Source: Vibrio furnissii CIP 102972
Lineage (GTDB): Bacteria > Pseudomonadota > Gammaproteobacteria > Enterobacterales > Vibrionaceae
Assembly (NCBI RefSeq): GCF_000176175.1
Contig: NZ_ACZP01000012.1
Coordinates: forward strand, 203,796 to 267,795
Length of the DNA stretch: 64,000 nt
Direction: 5' to 3'
The number at the start of each line of letters is the position of its first letter. Within the stretch, counting starts at the first letter, position 1. Positions 11,006 through 20,372 of this stretch are shown here, piece by piece. Both the position numbers and the translations under genes were made by a program. The notes beneath the pieces were generated by a model. The model did no database searches and had not been told where the DNA came from. It saw only the letters and a list, made by a program, of their open reading frames with translations.

Positions 11006-13630
11006 ATGCCCTATTTATCGCCGCTGAGTTTCAACGAAGAACAACTGACCATCAGTGAGCTGAAACAACAGCTTGAACACTTCGCTCAATATCAGAGAGA
11101 CGAATTCCTCAACCATAATCCGGTCACCGATTTGGTGCTTGGTCGCGCAGAGTACATGGATCTGTTACTGCGTCGTCTGTGGCAACATTTTGGCTTTGCC
11201 GAGATACACGATTTGAGCTTGGTCGCGGTGGGGGGCTACGGCCGTGGTGAACTGCACCCACTGTCGGATATCGACATTCTGGTGGTGTCACACAACAAAC
11301 TAGACGACGAGATCGCCGCAAAGATCAGTCAATTCATTACCTTTTTATGGGATTTACGCTTGGAAGTCGGCCACGCCGTGCGCACTGTCGCCGAGTGTGC
11401 CGATATTGGGCGAGAAGATTTAACGGTCGCCACCAACCTACAAGAAGCGCGCCTCTTGTGCGGCAGTGAAGAAACCTTCCACCGCCTGAAACTGGTGATT
11501 CATTCCGAAAGCTTCTGGCCGAGCGAAACCTTTTATCGCGCCAAGATTCAAGAGCAGCGAGAACGACACGCCCGCTATCACGACACCACTTACAATCTCG
11601 AACCGGACATCAAATCCACGCCGGGTGGCCTGCGAGACATTCACACCCTCGGTTGGGTCGCGCGACGCCATTTTGGTGCCACCACATTGTATGAAATGAG
11701 CCGTTATGGCTTTTTAACCGATGCCGAATTTCGCGAGTTGGTTGAGTGTCAGGACTTTTTATGGCGCGTGCGCTTTGCGTTGCATTTAGAGCTCAAACGA
11801 TACGACAACCGTCTGACGTTTGCTCACCAAGCGCAAGTGGCCGAAAACCTTGGCTTTACTGGCGAGGGCAACCGCCCCGTTGAAATGATGATGAAGGAGT
11901 TCTACCGCACGCTGCGCCGCGTGGCCGAACTCAACAAAATGCTGCTCAAACTGTTTGATCAGGCGATTTTAAATAACGGCGAAGAGAGCGAGCCCGACAT
12001 CATCGACGAGGATTTCCAGCGTCGTGGCAACTTGATTGAAGCGCGCAAACCGGCGCTGTTTCAGGCGCGTCCGGAAACCATTCTCGATATGTTTTTGCAC
12101 ATGGCGAACGATTCCACCATCGAAGGGGTATCGCCATCAACCATGCGTCAATTACGCACCGCTCGCCGCCGCCTCAACAAATTCCTGCACACCATTCCGG
12201 CAGCGCGCGAGAAGTTCATGGAACTGGTTCGCCATCCCAATGCGCTACATAAAGCCTTCAGTCAGATGCACAAACTCGGCGTATTGGCAGCCTATCTGCC
12301 CCAATGGAGTCACATTGTCGGCCAGATGCAATTCGACCTGTTCCATGTCTACACCGTCGATGAACACAGCATTCGTTTGTTAAAACACATTCATGTTTTT
12401 TCGGACATGAAAAACCATGAAAAACACCCAATTTGCTGCGAAGTCTACCCAAAAATTCAGAAAAAAGAACTACTCATCCTCGCGGCCATCTTCCACGACA
12501 TCGGCAAAGGTCGCGGCGGCGATCACTCCGAAATTGGTGCGGTGGAAGCCTATGATTTCTGCATCGAACACGGCTTATCCAAACCCGAAGCCAAACTGGT
12601 GGCTTGGTTGGTGCAAAACCACCTCCTGATGTCGGTCACCGCGCAGCGCCGGGATATTTACGACCCGGATGTCATCATTGAGTTCGCGAAAAAAGTACGC
12701 GACGAGGAGTACCTCGAATACTTGGTGTGTTTGACCGTCGCCGACATTTGCGCGACCAACCCGGAGTTGTGGAACAGCTGGAAACGCACGCTGCTGGCCG
12801 AACTGTTTTACTCAACGCAACGCGCGCTGCGCCGCGGGCTGGAAAACCCGGTTGATGTGCGCGATCGCATTCGTCACAACCAGCAACTCGCCTCCGCTCT
12901 GCTGCGCAAAGAGGGCTTTAGCAGCCGCGAAATCGAACTGCTGTGGCAACGCTTTAAAGCCGATTACTTCCTGCGTCATACGCACAAACAGATCGCGTGG
13001 CACTGCACACACTTGCTACGCCATGAAGACCCGACCCAACCCTTGGTGATGGTGAGCAAAAAAGCCACTCGCGGCGGCACTGAAATTTTTGTCTACACCA
13101 AGGACCAACCGGCGCTGTTTGCCACCGTGGTGGCGGAGCTTGACCGCCGCAACCTCAACGTTCACGACGCGCAGATCATGACCAGCAAAGATGGCTACGT
13201 GCTCGATACCTTTATGGTGCTGGATCAAAACGGTCAAGCGATAGAAGAATCGCGTCACAAAGCACTCAGTAAACATCTGGTGCATGTACTGGAAGATGGC
13301 CGCCCAACCAAGATTAAAACCCGTCGCATCCCGCGTAACCTACAACACTTTAAGGTTAAAACTCAAGTCGACTTTCTGCCGACCAAGAGCAAGAAACGCA
13401 CACTGATGGAGTTCGTCGCCTTGGATACGCCGGGGCTTCTGGCCACCGTTGGCGCGACATTTGCTGAGCTGCATCTCGACTTACATGCAGCGAAAATCAC
13501 CACCATCGGCGAGCGCGCAGAAGACTTGTTCATCCTGACTGGCGCACACGGTGCCCGCTTGAATGAGGAAGAAGAGTTGGCATTGCGCGAAAGGCTGATT
13601 GAAAACGTGTCTGAATTAGCGCCAAGCTAA
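11006..13630 (+). CDS. glnD: Bifunctional PII uridylyltransferase/uridylyl-removing enzyme
   Basis: GlnD senses glutamine and adds or removes UMP on PII proteins, setting glutamine synthetase activity and NtrC signalling. From ATG 11006 the protein has 874 residues, the usual Vibrio length as I recall it. An in-frame ATG at 10979 would add nine residues; neither start has a clean ribosome site. Domains in order are the nucleotidyltransferase (GGYGRGELHPLSDIDIL, about residues 73-89), the HD phosphohydrolase domain (FHDIGKGRGGDHSEIG, about 500-515) and two C-terminal ACT domains from about residue 690. It follows map after a terminator, so it has its own promoter. Confidence 0.96.
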   Translation: MPYLSPLSFNEEQLTISELKQQLEHFAQYQRDEFLNHNPVTDLVLGRAEYMDLLLRRLWQHFGFAEIHDLSLVAVGGYGRGELHPLSDIDILVVSHNKLDDEIAAKISQFITFLWDLRLEVGHAVRTVAECADIGREDLTVATNLQEARLLCGSEETFHRLKLVIHSESFWPSETFYRAKIQEQRERHARYHDTTYNLEPDIKSTPGGLRDIHTLGWVARRHFGATTLYEMSRYGFLTDAEFRELVECQDFLWRVRFALHLELKRYDNRLTFAHQAQVAENLGFTGEGNRPVEMMMKEFYRTLRRVAELNKMLLKLFDQAILNNGEESEPDIIDEDFQRRGNLIEARKPALFQARPETILDMFLHMANDSTIEGVSPSTMRQLRTARRRLNKFLHTIPAAREKFMELVRHPNALHKAFSQMHKLGVLAAYLPQWSHIVGQMQFDLFHVYTVDEHSIRLLKHIHVFSDMKNHEKHPICCEVYPKIQKKELLILAAIFHDIGKGRGGDHSEIGAVEAYDFCIEHGLSKPEAKLVAWLVQNHLLMSVTAQRRDIYDPDVIIEFAKKVRDEEYLEYLVCLTVADICATNPELWNSWKRTLLAELFYSTQRALRRGLENPVDVRDRIRHNQQLASALLRKEGFSSREIELLWQRFKADYFLRHTHKQIAWHCTHLLRHEDPTQPLVMVSKKATRGGTEIFVYTKDQPALFATVVAELDRRNLNVHDAQIMTSKDGYVLDTFMVLDQNGQAIEESRHKALSKHLVHVLEDGRPTKIKTRRIPRNLQHFKVKTQVDFLPTKSKKRTLMEFVALDTPGLLATVGATFAELHLDLHAAKITTIGERAEDLFILTGAHGARLNEEEELALRERLIENVSELAPS

Positions 13631-13761
13631 GTGGCACAAAGGAATAGCGATCTTGTCCACAACTTAAGCGTATGGGTAGCAACTAAGCTATCTACCACAG
13701 GATTAGACTGCTACATTGAATTCAGGTCATTGATGTAACAAAAATAATATAGAGGTCGCTT

Positions 13762-14142
13762 ATGTTTCCACACCTCACGGGTTTAGGGATTACAGATCCA
13801 ACGCAGATTGAACGCTATTCATTGCGTCAGGAAGCGCACAAAGATGTCTTAAAAATCTATTTCAAAAAGCAGAAAGGTGAACTGTTTGCCAAGAGTGTGA
13901 AGTTTAAATACCCAAGGCAAGTGAAGAATGTGTTGGTTGACAGTGGCAGTCATCAATACAAAGAGGTCACGGAAATCAATCGCAATCTGACGTTGATCAT
14001 CGATGAGCTGAACAAAATCACCAAAAACGTGCAGATTTCTCAAGTCGATGTGAAGCAGAAAATCCTCAGCGACTTGCGCCATCTTGAAAAAGTGGTGGCG
14101 AGTAAAATCGCGGAAATTGAATCCGATCTCGAGAAGCTTTAA
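13762..14142 (+). CDS. yaeH: UPF0325/DUF3461 protein YaeH
   Basis: This is a 126-residue cytoplasmic protein of unknown function. It matches the YaeH family throughout, including [21 protein letters not shown] near the N-terminus and the conserved [10 protein letters not shown]. The C-terminal half is charged, with the pattern of an amphipathic helix or coiled coil ([22 protein letters not shown]). The start is ATG 13762 with an AGAGG site. It lies downstream of glnD and ends at a bidirectional terminator shared with pgpA. No role can be inferred from the context. Confidence 0.93.
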   Translation: MFPHLTGLGITDPTQIERYSLRQEAHKDVLKIYFKKQKGELFAKSVKFKYPRQVKNVLVDSGSHQYKEVTEINRNLTLIIDELNKITKNVQISQVDVKQKILSDLRHLEKVVASKIAEIESDLEKL

Positions 14143-14156
14143 CTCCCGATTCAATT

Positions 14157-14187
14157 GAAAAAGGTTCCCCACGGGGAACCTTTTTTG
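14157..14187. terminator. Bidirectional terminator between yaeH and pgpA
   Basis: AAAGGTTCCCC / GGGGAACCTTT pairs with a short loop and is flanked by A- and T-runs on both sides. It serves the convergent yaeH (plus) and pgpA (minus). Confidence 0.92.
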
Positions 14188-14694
14188 TTAGCTGAGCCAG
14201 CCCGCCCAATGGCCGATGGCAGCGAGGACAATGGCAGACATCACACCTGCGACCAAATCATCAATCATGATGCCGAGCCCGCCGTGCACACGTTTATCGA
14301 GCCAGCCAATCGGCCACGGCTTCACCATGTCAAAAAAGCGGAACAGCACAAACCCCGTCACGACCCATTTCCAGTCAAAGACCGGCAGTTGCAACGCGGG
14401 CACAATCAACATGGTGATCCAAAAGCCCGCGAATTCATCCCACACAATTGAACCGTGATCGTGCACTTGCATGTCATTCGAGGTGACCTGACAGATCTTA
14501 ATGCCAATCAAGCTGGCCGCGATCACCACCACCACATAAGCCGTCAACGGCAAATGCGCCAACAGCAGATACACCGGCACAGAGGCGAGCGTGCCCATGG
14601 TGCCCGGCACAACCGGTGATAAGCCACTACCAAATCCAGTGGCCAACAGGTGCCATGGGTTGGTCATCGAGAGTCGAGATTTTGGATTGGTCAT
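14188..14694 (-). CDS. pgpA: Phosphatidylglycerophosphatase A
   Basis: PgpA removes phosphate from phosphatidylglycerophosphate to give phosphatidylglycerol in the inner membrane. The 168-residue protein has several membrane segments and family motifs including FGSGLSPVVPGTMGTL near residue 17 and HDHGSIVWDEFAGFW near residue 77. Its start overlaps the thiL stop by four bases (ATGA). It is the last gene of the nrdR-rib-nusB-thiL run. Confidence 0.95.
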   Translation of the reverse strand: MTNPKSRLSMTNPWHLLATGFGSGLSPVVPGTMGTLASVPVYLLLAHLPLTAYVVVVIAASLIGIKICQVTSNDMQVHDHGSIVWDEFAGFWITMLIVPALQLPVFDWKWVVTGFVLFRFFDMVKPWPIGWLDKRVHGGLGIMIDDLVAGVMSAIVLAAIGHWAGWLS

Positions 14695-15665
14695 ATCGTG
14701 TCCTTAAAGTGATCGTAACCGCGCAGATCCCAATCCAACGTTTCGCCTTGGTTATGTAGCTCAAACGTTCCCTGGGGCCGAATCTGACCAATGCAGGTGA
14801 CCTTGGTTCCACAATGAGCCAATGCACTGTCGAGTGAGCCTTTGTTCTGCTCTGAGACGGTAAAGCACAGTTCATACTCTTCACCGCTGGTCAGCGCGTA
14901 TTGTTGCGCAAGCTGAATGTGACCGGTGAACTGGCGCAGCGCTTGTGACATCGGCAACGCACTCACATCCAAACTCACACCCACCTGAGACTGATGCAGA
15001 ATGTGGCCGAGATCTGAAATCAAGCCATCCGAAATATCGATCGCTGAAGAAGCCAAATTGAGCAAGGCCTGACCTGCGAGAATTCGAGGCGTGGACAAGT
15101 AATGGCGTTTTTCCAGCTCGTCTGCAAACGGCTCATGACGTTTGGCGTCATCGAGAATCACGTCCAGACCAGCTTTGCTATCTCCCAACTCACCCGTCAC
15201 GTAGACCCAATCCCCCACTTTGGCGGTACTACGCAGCAGCACTTTGTCTTGTGGCACAAAGCCTTGGACGGTCAACGTGATGCTGAGCGGGCCTTTGGTG
15301 GTATCGCCCCCAATGAGCTGAATGTTGTAATAATTGGCCAAGTCAAAGAAGGCGGTACAAAACGGTTCGAGCCAGGTTTCATCGATTTCAGGCAACGTCA
15401 GTGCCATCGATACCCAAGCGGGCGTCGCGCCCATGGCGGCCAAGTCGCTGAGATTGGACACCAGCGCTTTGTGCGCGACCCAAGCAGGGTTGGCGTGAGG
15501 AAGAAAATGAATCCCCGCCACCATCGTGTCGGTGCTGATCGCGATGCGCACATTGTCGGGCGCTTTGACGACCGCGCAATCATCGCCCAAGGCAAGATGC
15601 ACGTCTTTACGTTGTGGTTGGCGTGAAGAAAAGTATTTATCGATTAGGTTAAATTCACCAAACAT
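14691..15665 (-). CDS. thiL: Thiamine-monophosphate kinase
   Basis: ThiL phosphorylates thiamine monophosphate to the cofactor thiamine diphosphate. From ATG 15665 the protein has 324 residues starting MFGEFNLIDKYF, matching the family; a TTG four codons upstream is less likely. Visible motifs are LALGDDCAVV (ATP/metal, about residue 25), SNLSDLAAMGATP (about 70) and IGGDTTKGPLS (about 117), as expected for a PurM-type kinase. It is separated from nusB by a terminator and overlaps pgpA. Confidence 0.95.
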   Translation of the reverse strand: MFGEFNLIDKYFSSRQPQRKDVHLALGDDCAVVKAPDNVRIAISTDTMVAGIHFLPHANPAWVAHKALVSNLSDLAAMGATPAWVSMALTLPEIDETWLEPFCTAFFDLANYYNIQLIGGDTTKGPLSITLTVQGFVPQDKVLLRSTAKVGDWVYVTGELGDSKAGLDVILDDAKRHEPFADELEKRHYLSTPRILAGQALLNLASSAIDISDGLISDLGHILHQSQVGVSLDVSALPMSQALRQFTGHIQLAQQYALTSGEEYELCFTVSEQNKGSLDSALAHCGTKVTCIGQIRPQGTFELHNQGETLDWDLRGYDHFKDTI

Positions 15666-15710
15666 CGGAAATTCCAAGTCTTTCTGAACAGAAAAGAGTG
15701 TAGCAGCGAA

Positions 15711-15745
15711 ATAAAAAAGGTCAGCTGATGCTGACCTCTTTATTG
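15711..15745 (-). terminator. Intrinsic terminator after nusB
   Basis: AGGTCAGC-TGAT-GCTGACCT is followed on the minus strand by a T-rich run (TTTTTTATT). It may reduce read-through from nusB into thiL-pgpA. Confidence 0.85.
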
Positions 15746-15754
15746 TAAAGCGAA

Positions 15755-16225
15755 TTACGATTTTTTGCGTACATGAGGTGCGGCTTTATCCAGTACCCCG
15801 TTCACAAATTTGTGGCTATCTTCTGCAGCGAAAACTTTAGCCAGTTCAATCGCTTCGTTAATCACAACTTTGTATGGTACGTCTTCACGACGTGTCATTT
15901 CGTACATCGCAAGACGAAGCAGAGCAAGCTCCATCATGTCGAGATCTTGCATTGGACGAGACACGAACGGACGTAATTTACTGTCTAGCTCTGTGTGGTT
16001 AAGCACAACACCCGCTAAAAGATCACGGAAGTATGCAACGTCAGTCTCTGGAGCAGCAAGTGCTGGTTCAGACGCATGATGCTCTTCTTCATCATACTTA
16101 CCACCGGATAAGAATTGCTCTTCAATAGTCGCAACATTATCTTTAGTAATTTGCCACGAATAAATAGCTTGTAGCGCAAATTGACGTGCATTACGACGTG
16201 CGGCTGGTTTCACACTGGCCCCCAT
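15755..16225 (-). CDS. nusB: Transcription antitermination factor NusB
   Basis: NusB binds boxA RNA with S10 (NusE) and supports antitermination on rRNA operons. The 156-residue all-helical protein starts [20 protein letters not shown], with the conserved RxxARxxALQALY-type motif at residues 9-21 and a C-terminal KFVNGVLDK. Its ATG overlaps the ribH stop by one base (TAATG), showing tight coupling of ribH and nusB. A boxA target is visible in the rRNA operon of this same window at 62907-62918. Confidence 0.96.
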   Translation of the reverse strand: MGASVKPAARRNARQFALQAIYSWQITKDNVATIEEQFLSGGKYDEEEHHASEPALAAPETDVAYFRDLLAGVVLNHTELDSKLRPFVSRPMQDLDMMELALLRLAMYEMTRREDVPYKVVINEAIELAKVFAAEDSHKFVNGVLDKAAPHVRKKS

Positions 16226-16695
16226 TAGGAATCAATTTCAGAAAGAACGTTAATCATCTCAAGTGCGCTCAGTGCAGCTTCTGCACCTTTATTACCAGCC
16301 TTGGTTCCTGCGCGTTCAATAGCTTGATCGATTGTATCGACAGTCAGAACACCAAATGCCACTGGAATACTGAATTCCATCGACACTTGTGCCAGACCTT
16401 TATTCATTTCACTACAAACATAGTCAAAGTGAGGCGTACCACCACGGATTACTGAACCTAGCGACACGATCGCGTCGAATTTACCGGTTTTCGCAACACG
16501 TTGTGCAGTTAGCGGCAGCTCGACTGCACCTGGGCAACGAACGACAGTAATGTTCTCGTCGCTAACTTGGCCGTGACGTTTCAGAGTGTCGATGGCACCA
16601 GACAGCAGACTTTCGTTAATAAAACTGTTGAAACGAGAAATCACAATCGCAACTTTTGCATTTGGTGCTGGGAAACCACCTTCGATCACTTTCAT
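16225..16695 (-). CDS. ribH: 6,7-dimethyl-8-ribityllumazine synthase
   Basis: RibH condenses the ribulose-derived four-carbon unit with the pyrimidine precursor to give lumazine, the penultimate step to riboflavin. It forms an icosahedral shell in many bacteria. ATG 16695, with GGAAAG ahead, gives 156 residues, the standard length; the open frame further upstream (to 16797) lacks family similarity. Motifs include ISRFNSFI near residue 20, [10 protein letters not shown] near 51 and [14 protein letters not shown] near 79, with the catalytic His. Confidence 0.96.
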   Translation of the reverse strand: MKVIEGGFPAPNAKVAIVISRFNSFINESLLSGAIDTLKRHGQVSDENITVVRCPGAVELPLTAQRVAKTGKFDAIVSLGSVIRGGTPHFDYVCSEMNKGLAQVSMEFSIPVAFGVLTVDTIDQAIERAGTKAGNKGAEAALSALEMINVLSEIDS

Positions 16696-16887
16696 AAGCT
16701 TTCCTTTAACTCTGTTCATCAAGTGAGAATCGCCGGATTCTAGCACAAATTTGTGAGCGATATCTAATGGTAATTTGACACGCGATATGCCGAGCAACGA
16801 ACGGCACCACCTGAGAACGGGATTGAATCTGAATTATTAATAAAGCACAGCGACTTGCCGCTCATGCGAGCGGCAGCCTGTTTCGAG

Positions 16888-17997
16888 TTATTCGCAGACG
16901 TATTCGACCACATTGAGGCCGAAACCGCCCAGCGCATGATATTTCTTGTTCGCTGATGACAGCAAACGCATGTCACTGATGCCCAGATCCGCCAGAATTT
17001 GCGAACCAACCCCGACGCGGCGGGATGTACCTTGCTTTTTCGCAAGCGTTGGTGCATCGCCTTTGTCTTGTTGTTCAAACATTTTCACGCGATGCAGCAG
17101 CAGTTCAGAGGACTCTTCATTGCCCAGAATCACCAGCACGCCCCCTTCTTGCCCAATGCGTTGCATCGCTTTGTCGAGCGTCCAACTGCGTTCCGCGTTG
17201 CGGTCGCTGCGCAGCAAATCGGTAAAGGTGTCTTGCAGATGCACACGCACCAGCGGCACTTGATCGGTGGCGGTCTCTTTTTTCAGCGCAAAGTGAATCT
17301 GATTATCGATCACATCGCGGAACGTCACCAAGTCAAACTCACCGTATTCCGTCGGCAATTTGCACTGCGCTACACGTTCAATGGTGGTTTCGGTGTTGTT
17401 GCGGTATTCAATCAAATCAGCAATGGTGCCCAGTTTGATATCGTGTTTTTCCGCAAACAGTTCCAGATCCGGACGACGCGCCATGGTGCCATCTTCATTG
17501 AGGATCTCAACAATCACCGACGCTGGCTCCAACCCCGCCAAACGCGCCAAGTCACAACCTGCTTCGGTGTGTCCTGCGCGGATCAGCACGCCGCCGTCTT
17601 GCGCGGCCAACGGAAAAATGTGGCCCGGTTGAACCAGATCCGACGCTTTGGCATCTTTCGCCACAGCCGCTTGCACGGTGCGCGCACGGTCAGCCGCTGA
17701 AATGCCGGTGGTCACGCCTTCTGCCGCTTCAATCGACACCGTGAAGTTGGTGGTGTATTGCGCATTGTTGTCCTGCACCATCGGAGGCAGGCCCAAACTA
17801 TGGCAACGCGCTTTGGTCATGGTGAGACAAATCAAACCACGACCATGAGTCGCCATAAAGTTAATCGCTGCCGGCGTAATATGCTCGGCCGCCATGATCA
17901 GGTCGCCTTCGTTTTCACGGTCTTCATCATCCATCAGAATGACCATTTTACCCAGGCGAATATCGTCGATAATTTCTTGAGGCGTACTAATTGGCAT
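16888..17997 (-). CDS. DHBP synthase fused to a degenerate GTP cyclohydrolase II domain (RibBX type)
   Basis: The N-terminal domain (about residues 1-200) is 3,4-dihydroxy-2-butanone 4-phosphate synthase, with the acidic motif [11 protein letters not shown] at residues 23-33, and should make the four-carbon precursor for RibH. The C-terminal part (about 205-369) resembles GTP cyclohydrolase II (FRDVID, VRVH) but lacks the three zinc-binding cysteines. Where the family has HSECLTGD..RCDCG, this protein has [15 protein letters not shown]. This matches the RibBX hybrid described in Proteobacteria, so a separate ribA is expected elsewhere. It is 369 residues, between ribE and ribH. It is often annotated ribBA or ribB. 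Confidence 0.92.
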   Translation of the reverse strand: MPISTPQEIIDDIRLGKMVILMDDEDRENEGDLIMAAEHITPAAINFMATHGRGLICLTMTKARCHSLGLPPMVQDNNAQYTTNFTVSIEAAEGVTTGISAADRARTVQAAVAKDAKASDLVQPGHIFPLAAQDGGVLIRAGHTEAGCDLARLAGLEPASVIVEILNEDGTMARRPDLELFAEKHDIKLGTIADLIEYRNNTETTIERVAQCKLPTEYGEFDLVTFRDVIDNQIHFALKKETATDQVPLVRVHLQDTFTDLLRSDRNAERSWTLDKAMQRIGQEGGVLVILGNEESSELLLHRVKMFEQQDKGDAPTLAKKQGTSRRVGVGSQILADLGISDMRLLSSANKKYHALGGFGLNVVEYVCE

Positions 17998-18038
17998 GAT
18001 TCTCGTCCTATTGTCAGGTGCGCAATCGGAAACCCGAA

Positions 18039-18695
18039 TTACGCGAAACCATTTTGTTGTAAGAATTCCATTGTAATGCGCGATTCTGCTGGCTGTTCTT
18101 CACGGCCGCCATGCAGCAAACGCTCCAGATAGCGAGCAAGAACATCCACTTCCAGATTCACTTTACGACCGACCTGGAAGTGATCAATCGTGGTCTCTTG
18201 CGTGGTGTGTGGCACGATGGTCAGCTTGAACGCATTTTTGCGTAAGTCATTGACCGTCAGGCTGATGCCATCCACCGTCATCGACCCTTTCTCCGCGACG
18301 TATTTGCTCAGCTCCGCGGGCATGGCAACCCAAAATTCAATGGCGCGGCCGACTCGGTTGCGCTCAACGATTTCGCCCACCCCATCCACGTGACCCGACA
18401 CAATGTGACCACCAAAACGCGTGGTCGGTAACATCGCTTTTTCTAGGTTCACTTTATCGCCCACTTTGTAGTCAGCAAAGCCGGATTTTTTCAGTGTTTC
18501 CAGCGATAAATCAGCGCTATAGCTGTGCGAGTCAAACGCCACGACGGTCAAACACACGCCGTTGGTCGCAATGCTGTCACCCAGTTTGACATCGCTCATA
18601 TCCAGTTTGCCCGCATTCACCGAGATGGTGATGTCTTCGCCTTTGGGCGTAATCGCAGTCAGCGTACCAACTGCTTCGACAATTCCAGTAAACAT
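18039..18695 (-). CDS. ribE: Riboflavin synthase alpha subunit
   Basis: Riboflavin synthase dismutates two lumazine molecules to riboflavin. The 218-residue protein has the canonical [10 protein letters not shown] start and two lumazine-binding repeats, the second starting near residue 97 ([13 protein letters not shown]). E. coli calls this gene ribC. It begins two bases after ribD ends, and ribBX follows 41 bases later. I see no FMN riboswitch consensus in the gaps of this operon. Confidence 0.96.
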   Translation of the reverse strand: MFTGIVEAVGTLTAITPKGEDITISVNAGKLDMSDVKLGDSIATNGVCLTVVAFDSHSYSADLSLETLKKSGFADYKVGDKVNLEKAMLPTTRFGGHIVSGHVDGVGEIVERNRVGRAIEFWVAMPAELSKYVAEKGSMTVDGISLTVNDLRKNAFKLTIVPHTTQETTIDHFQVGRKVNLEVDVLARYLERLLHGGREEQPAESRITMEFLQQNGFA

Positions 18696-18697
18696 AA

Positions 18698-19807
18698 TCA
18701 GTTATCTTTCCGTTCAAGCGTCGCCACGACGCGAATATCCGGGCCGACCATTCGGCAATCTTGAATGTTCAACGCCAAAACCTGCTGCATATCCGTCAGT
18801 CCCAACGCCCCAAACAGGCCGCGTCCGTCGCTGCCCATGATTTTGGGTGCCAGGTACACAACCAGTTCATCCACCAAGTCTTGTTCCAGCAGCGATTTCG
18901 CCAAAGTGGCGCCGGCTTCGACCCAAATATGGTTGATATTGTGGTGTTTGGCTAACGCTCCCAAGACTTCGCGCAAATTCAACTGGCCATGTTCATCAAG
19001 CGCAACACACACATCGGCATCCTGATTCGCCACACGGAGCACAGCACTGTCCGTTGCATACAGGGCCAGTTCGCGGTGCAATTGATGCTGACGATCGAGA
19101 ATGGCGCGCACCGGTTGGCGCAGATGTTGTTCAGCGTATGTTGCTTGAACATGTGCAGGTAAGTCCTGCCAACGCACCGTCAAAGAGGCGTTGTCGGCTA
19201 ACACGGTTTGGCTGGTTGATAGCACCGCGCCAGCTTGCGCGCGATAAGCCTGCACATCTTGGCGCGCCTGTGGTGATGTAATCCATTGGCTGCGACCATT
19301 GGCCAATGCCGTTTGACCATCAAGACTTGCCGCCATTTTCAGTTGCACCCATGGCATGCCGGTTTTCATGCGTTTGATAAACGCCGGATTCAGTGCCAGC
19401 GCATCAGCTTCCAATAAACCAACCTGCACCTCAATGCCCGCTTCGCGCAGCATGTCAATGCCCCGCCCGGCCACCTGCGGATTTGGGTCTTGCATCGCGC
19501 AGATCACGCGCGCGACACCGGCTTTAATCAAGCCTTCAGCACACGGCGGGGTACGCCCGTAATGAGAGCACGGCTCAAGCGTCACATATGCGGTGGCGCC
19601 CACCGATTGCTCGCCCGCCATACGTAAGGCATGTACTTCTGCATGCGGTTCGCCAGCGCGAAAGTGAAACCCTTCCCCGACAATGGACTCGCCTTGCGTG
19701 ATCACGCAACCGACATTGGGATTGGGGGCAGTGGTAAAACGTCCACGCTGCGCCAGTTTGATCGCACGGGACATCATTTGATAATCAAAAGAGGTAAATG
19801 TAGGCAT
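18698..19807 (-). CDS. ribD: Bifunctional riboflavin deaminase/reductase RibD
   Basis: RibD deaminates and then reduces the pyrimidine intermediate in riboflavin synthesis. ATG 19807 gives 369 residues starting MPTFTSFDYQMMSRAIKLAQRG. The longer open frame to 19870 would overlap nrdR and is rejected. The N-terminal deaminase domain has the zinc motif HAEVHAL..PCSHYGRTPPC (about residues 52-87). The C-terminal reductase domain begins near residue 148 (KMAASLDG). It lies 13 bases after nrdR, the usual association. Confidence 0.96.
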   Translation of the reverse strand: MPTFTSFDYQMMSRAIKLAQRGRFTTAPNPNVGCVITQGESIVGEGFHFRAGEPHAEVHALRMAGEQSVGATAYVTLEPCSHYGRTPPCAEGLIKAGVARVICAMQDPNPQVAGRGIDMLREAGIEVQVGLLEADALALNPAFIKRMKTGMPWVQLKMAASLDGQTALANGRSQWITSPQARQDVQAYRAQAGAVLSTSQTVLADNASLTVRWQDLPAHVQATYAEQHLRQPVRAILDRQHQLHRELALYATDSAVLRVANQDADVCVALDEHGQLNLREVLGALAKHHNINHIWVEAGATLAKSLLEQDLVDELVVYLAPKIMGSDGRGLFGALGLTDMQQVLALNIQDCRMVGPDIRVVATLERKDN

Positions 19808-19820
19808 AGTCTGGAAATGC

Positions 19821-20270
19821 TCAGTCTTCGAGTTTAGCAATCTCTTCGCCAAATTCCCGCACATCTTCAAAGCTGCGGTACACCGAGGCGAAACGAATAT
19901 AAGCGACTTTATCCAACTCTTTGAGCTGTTCCATCACTAAATTACCGATCAATTTGCTTGGGACTTCACGTTCCCCCGTCGCACGCAACTTCGATTTGAT
20001 GGTACTGATTGCCAATTCAATGGCATCGGCACTGACTGGGCGCTTCTCTAGTGCGCGTTGCAACCCACCCACCATTTTGTCTTCATCAAACGGTTCACGG
20101 TTGCCATTGGATTTGATCACCCGAGGCATCACCAGTTCGGCGGTCTCAAAGGTGGTAAAGCGCTCATTACAAGCCAGACATTGGCGGCGGCGGCGCACTT
20201 GATGGCCATCGGCTACCAAACGTGAGTCGATCACTTTTGTATCGTTCTCAGAACAAAAAGGACAATGCAT
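19821..20270 (-). CDS. nrdR: Transcriptional repressor NrdR
   Basis: NrdR is a nucleotide-sensing repressor of ribonucleotide reductase genes. The 149-residue protein has an N-terminal zinc ribbon (CPFC at residues 3-6 and CLAC at 31-34) and an ATP-cone domain from about residue 47 ([14 protein letters not shown]). The length is standard. It starts the nrdR-ribD-ribE-ribBX-ribH-nusB run, with promoter space after the proA terminator. Confidence 0.97.
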   Translation of the reverse strand: MHCPFCSENDTKVIDSRLVADGHQVRRRRQCLACNERFTTFETAELVMPRVIKSNGNREPFDEDKMVGGLQRALEKRPVSADAIELAISTIKSKLRATGEREVPSKLIGNLVMEQLKELDKVAYIRFASVYRSFEDVREFGEEIAKLED

Positions 20271-20325
20271 ATCACCTCCATAACAAGGCTTTCAGTGTAC
20301 CGGAATTAGTTTGGCGAAGAAAAGG

Positions 20326-20349
20326 AAAAGGGGCGAAATCGCCCCTTTT
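20326..20349 (-). terminator. Intrinsic terminator after proA
   Basis: A perfect inverted repeat of 11 base pairs (AAAAGGGGCGA / TCGCCCCTTTT) lies 24 bases past the proA stop and continues into a T-rich tail on the minus strand. Confidence 0.85.
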
Positions 20350-20372
20350 GTCTACAACTTACGCTTATTTTG

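Noticed and set aside
16999..17700. A plus-strand ORF of 233 codons
   Set aside because: It is antisense to the RibBX gene; shadow frame in GC-rich coding sequence.
16696..20372. FMN riboswitch in the riboflavin operon
   Set aside because: The gaps between nrdR, ribD, ribE, ribBX and ribH are short, and I see no RFN consensus segments in them.
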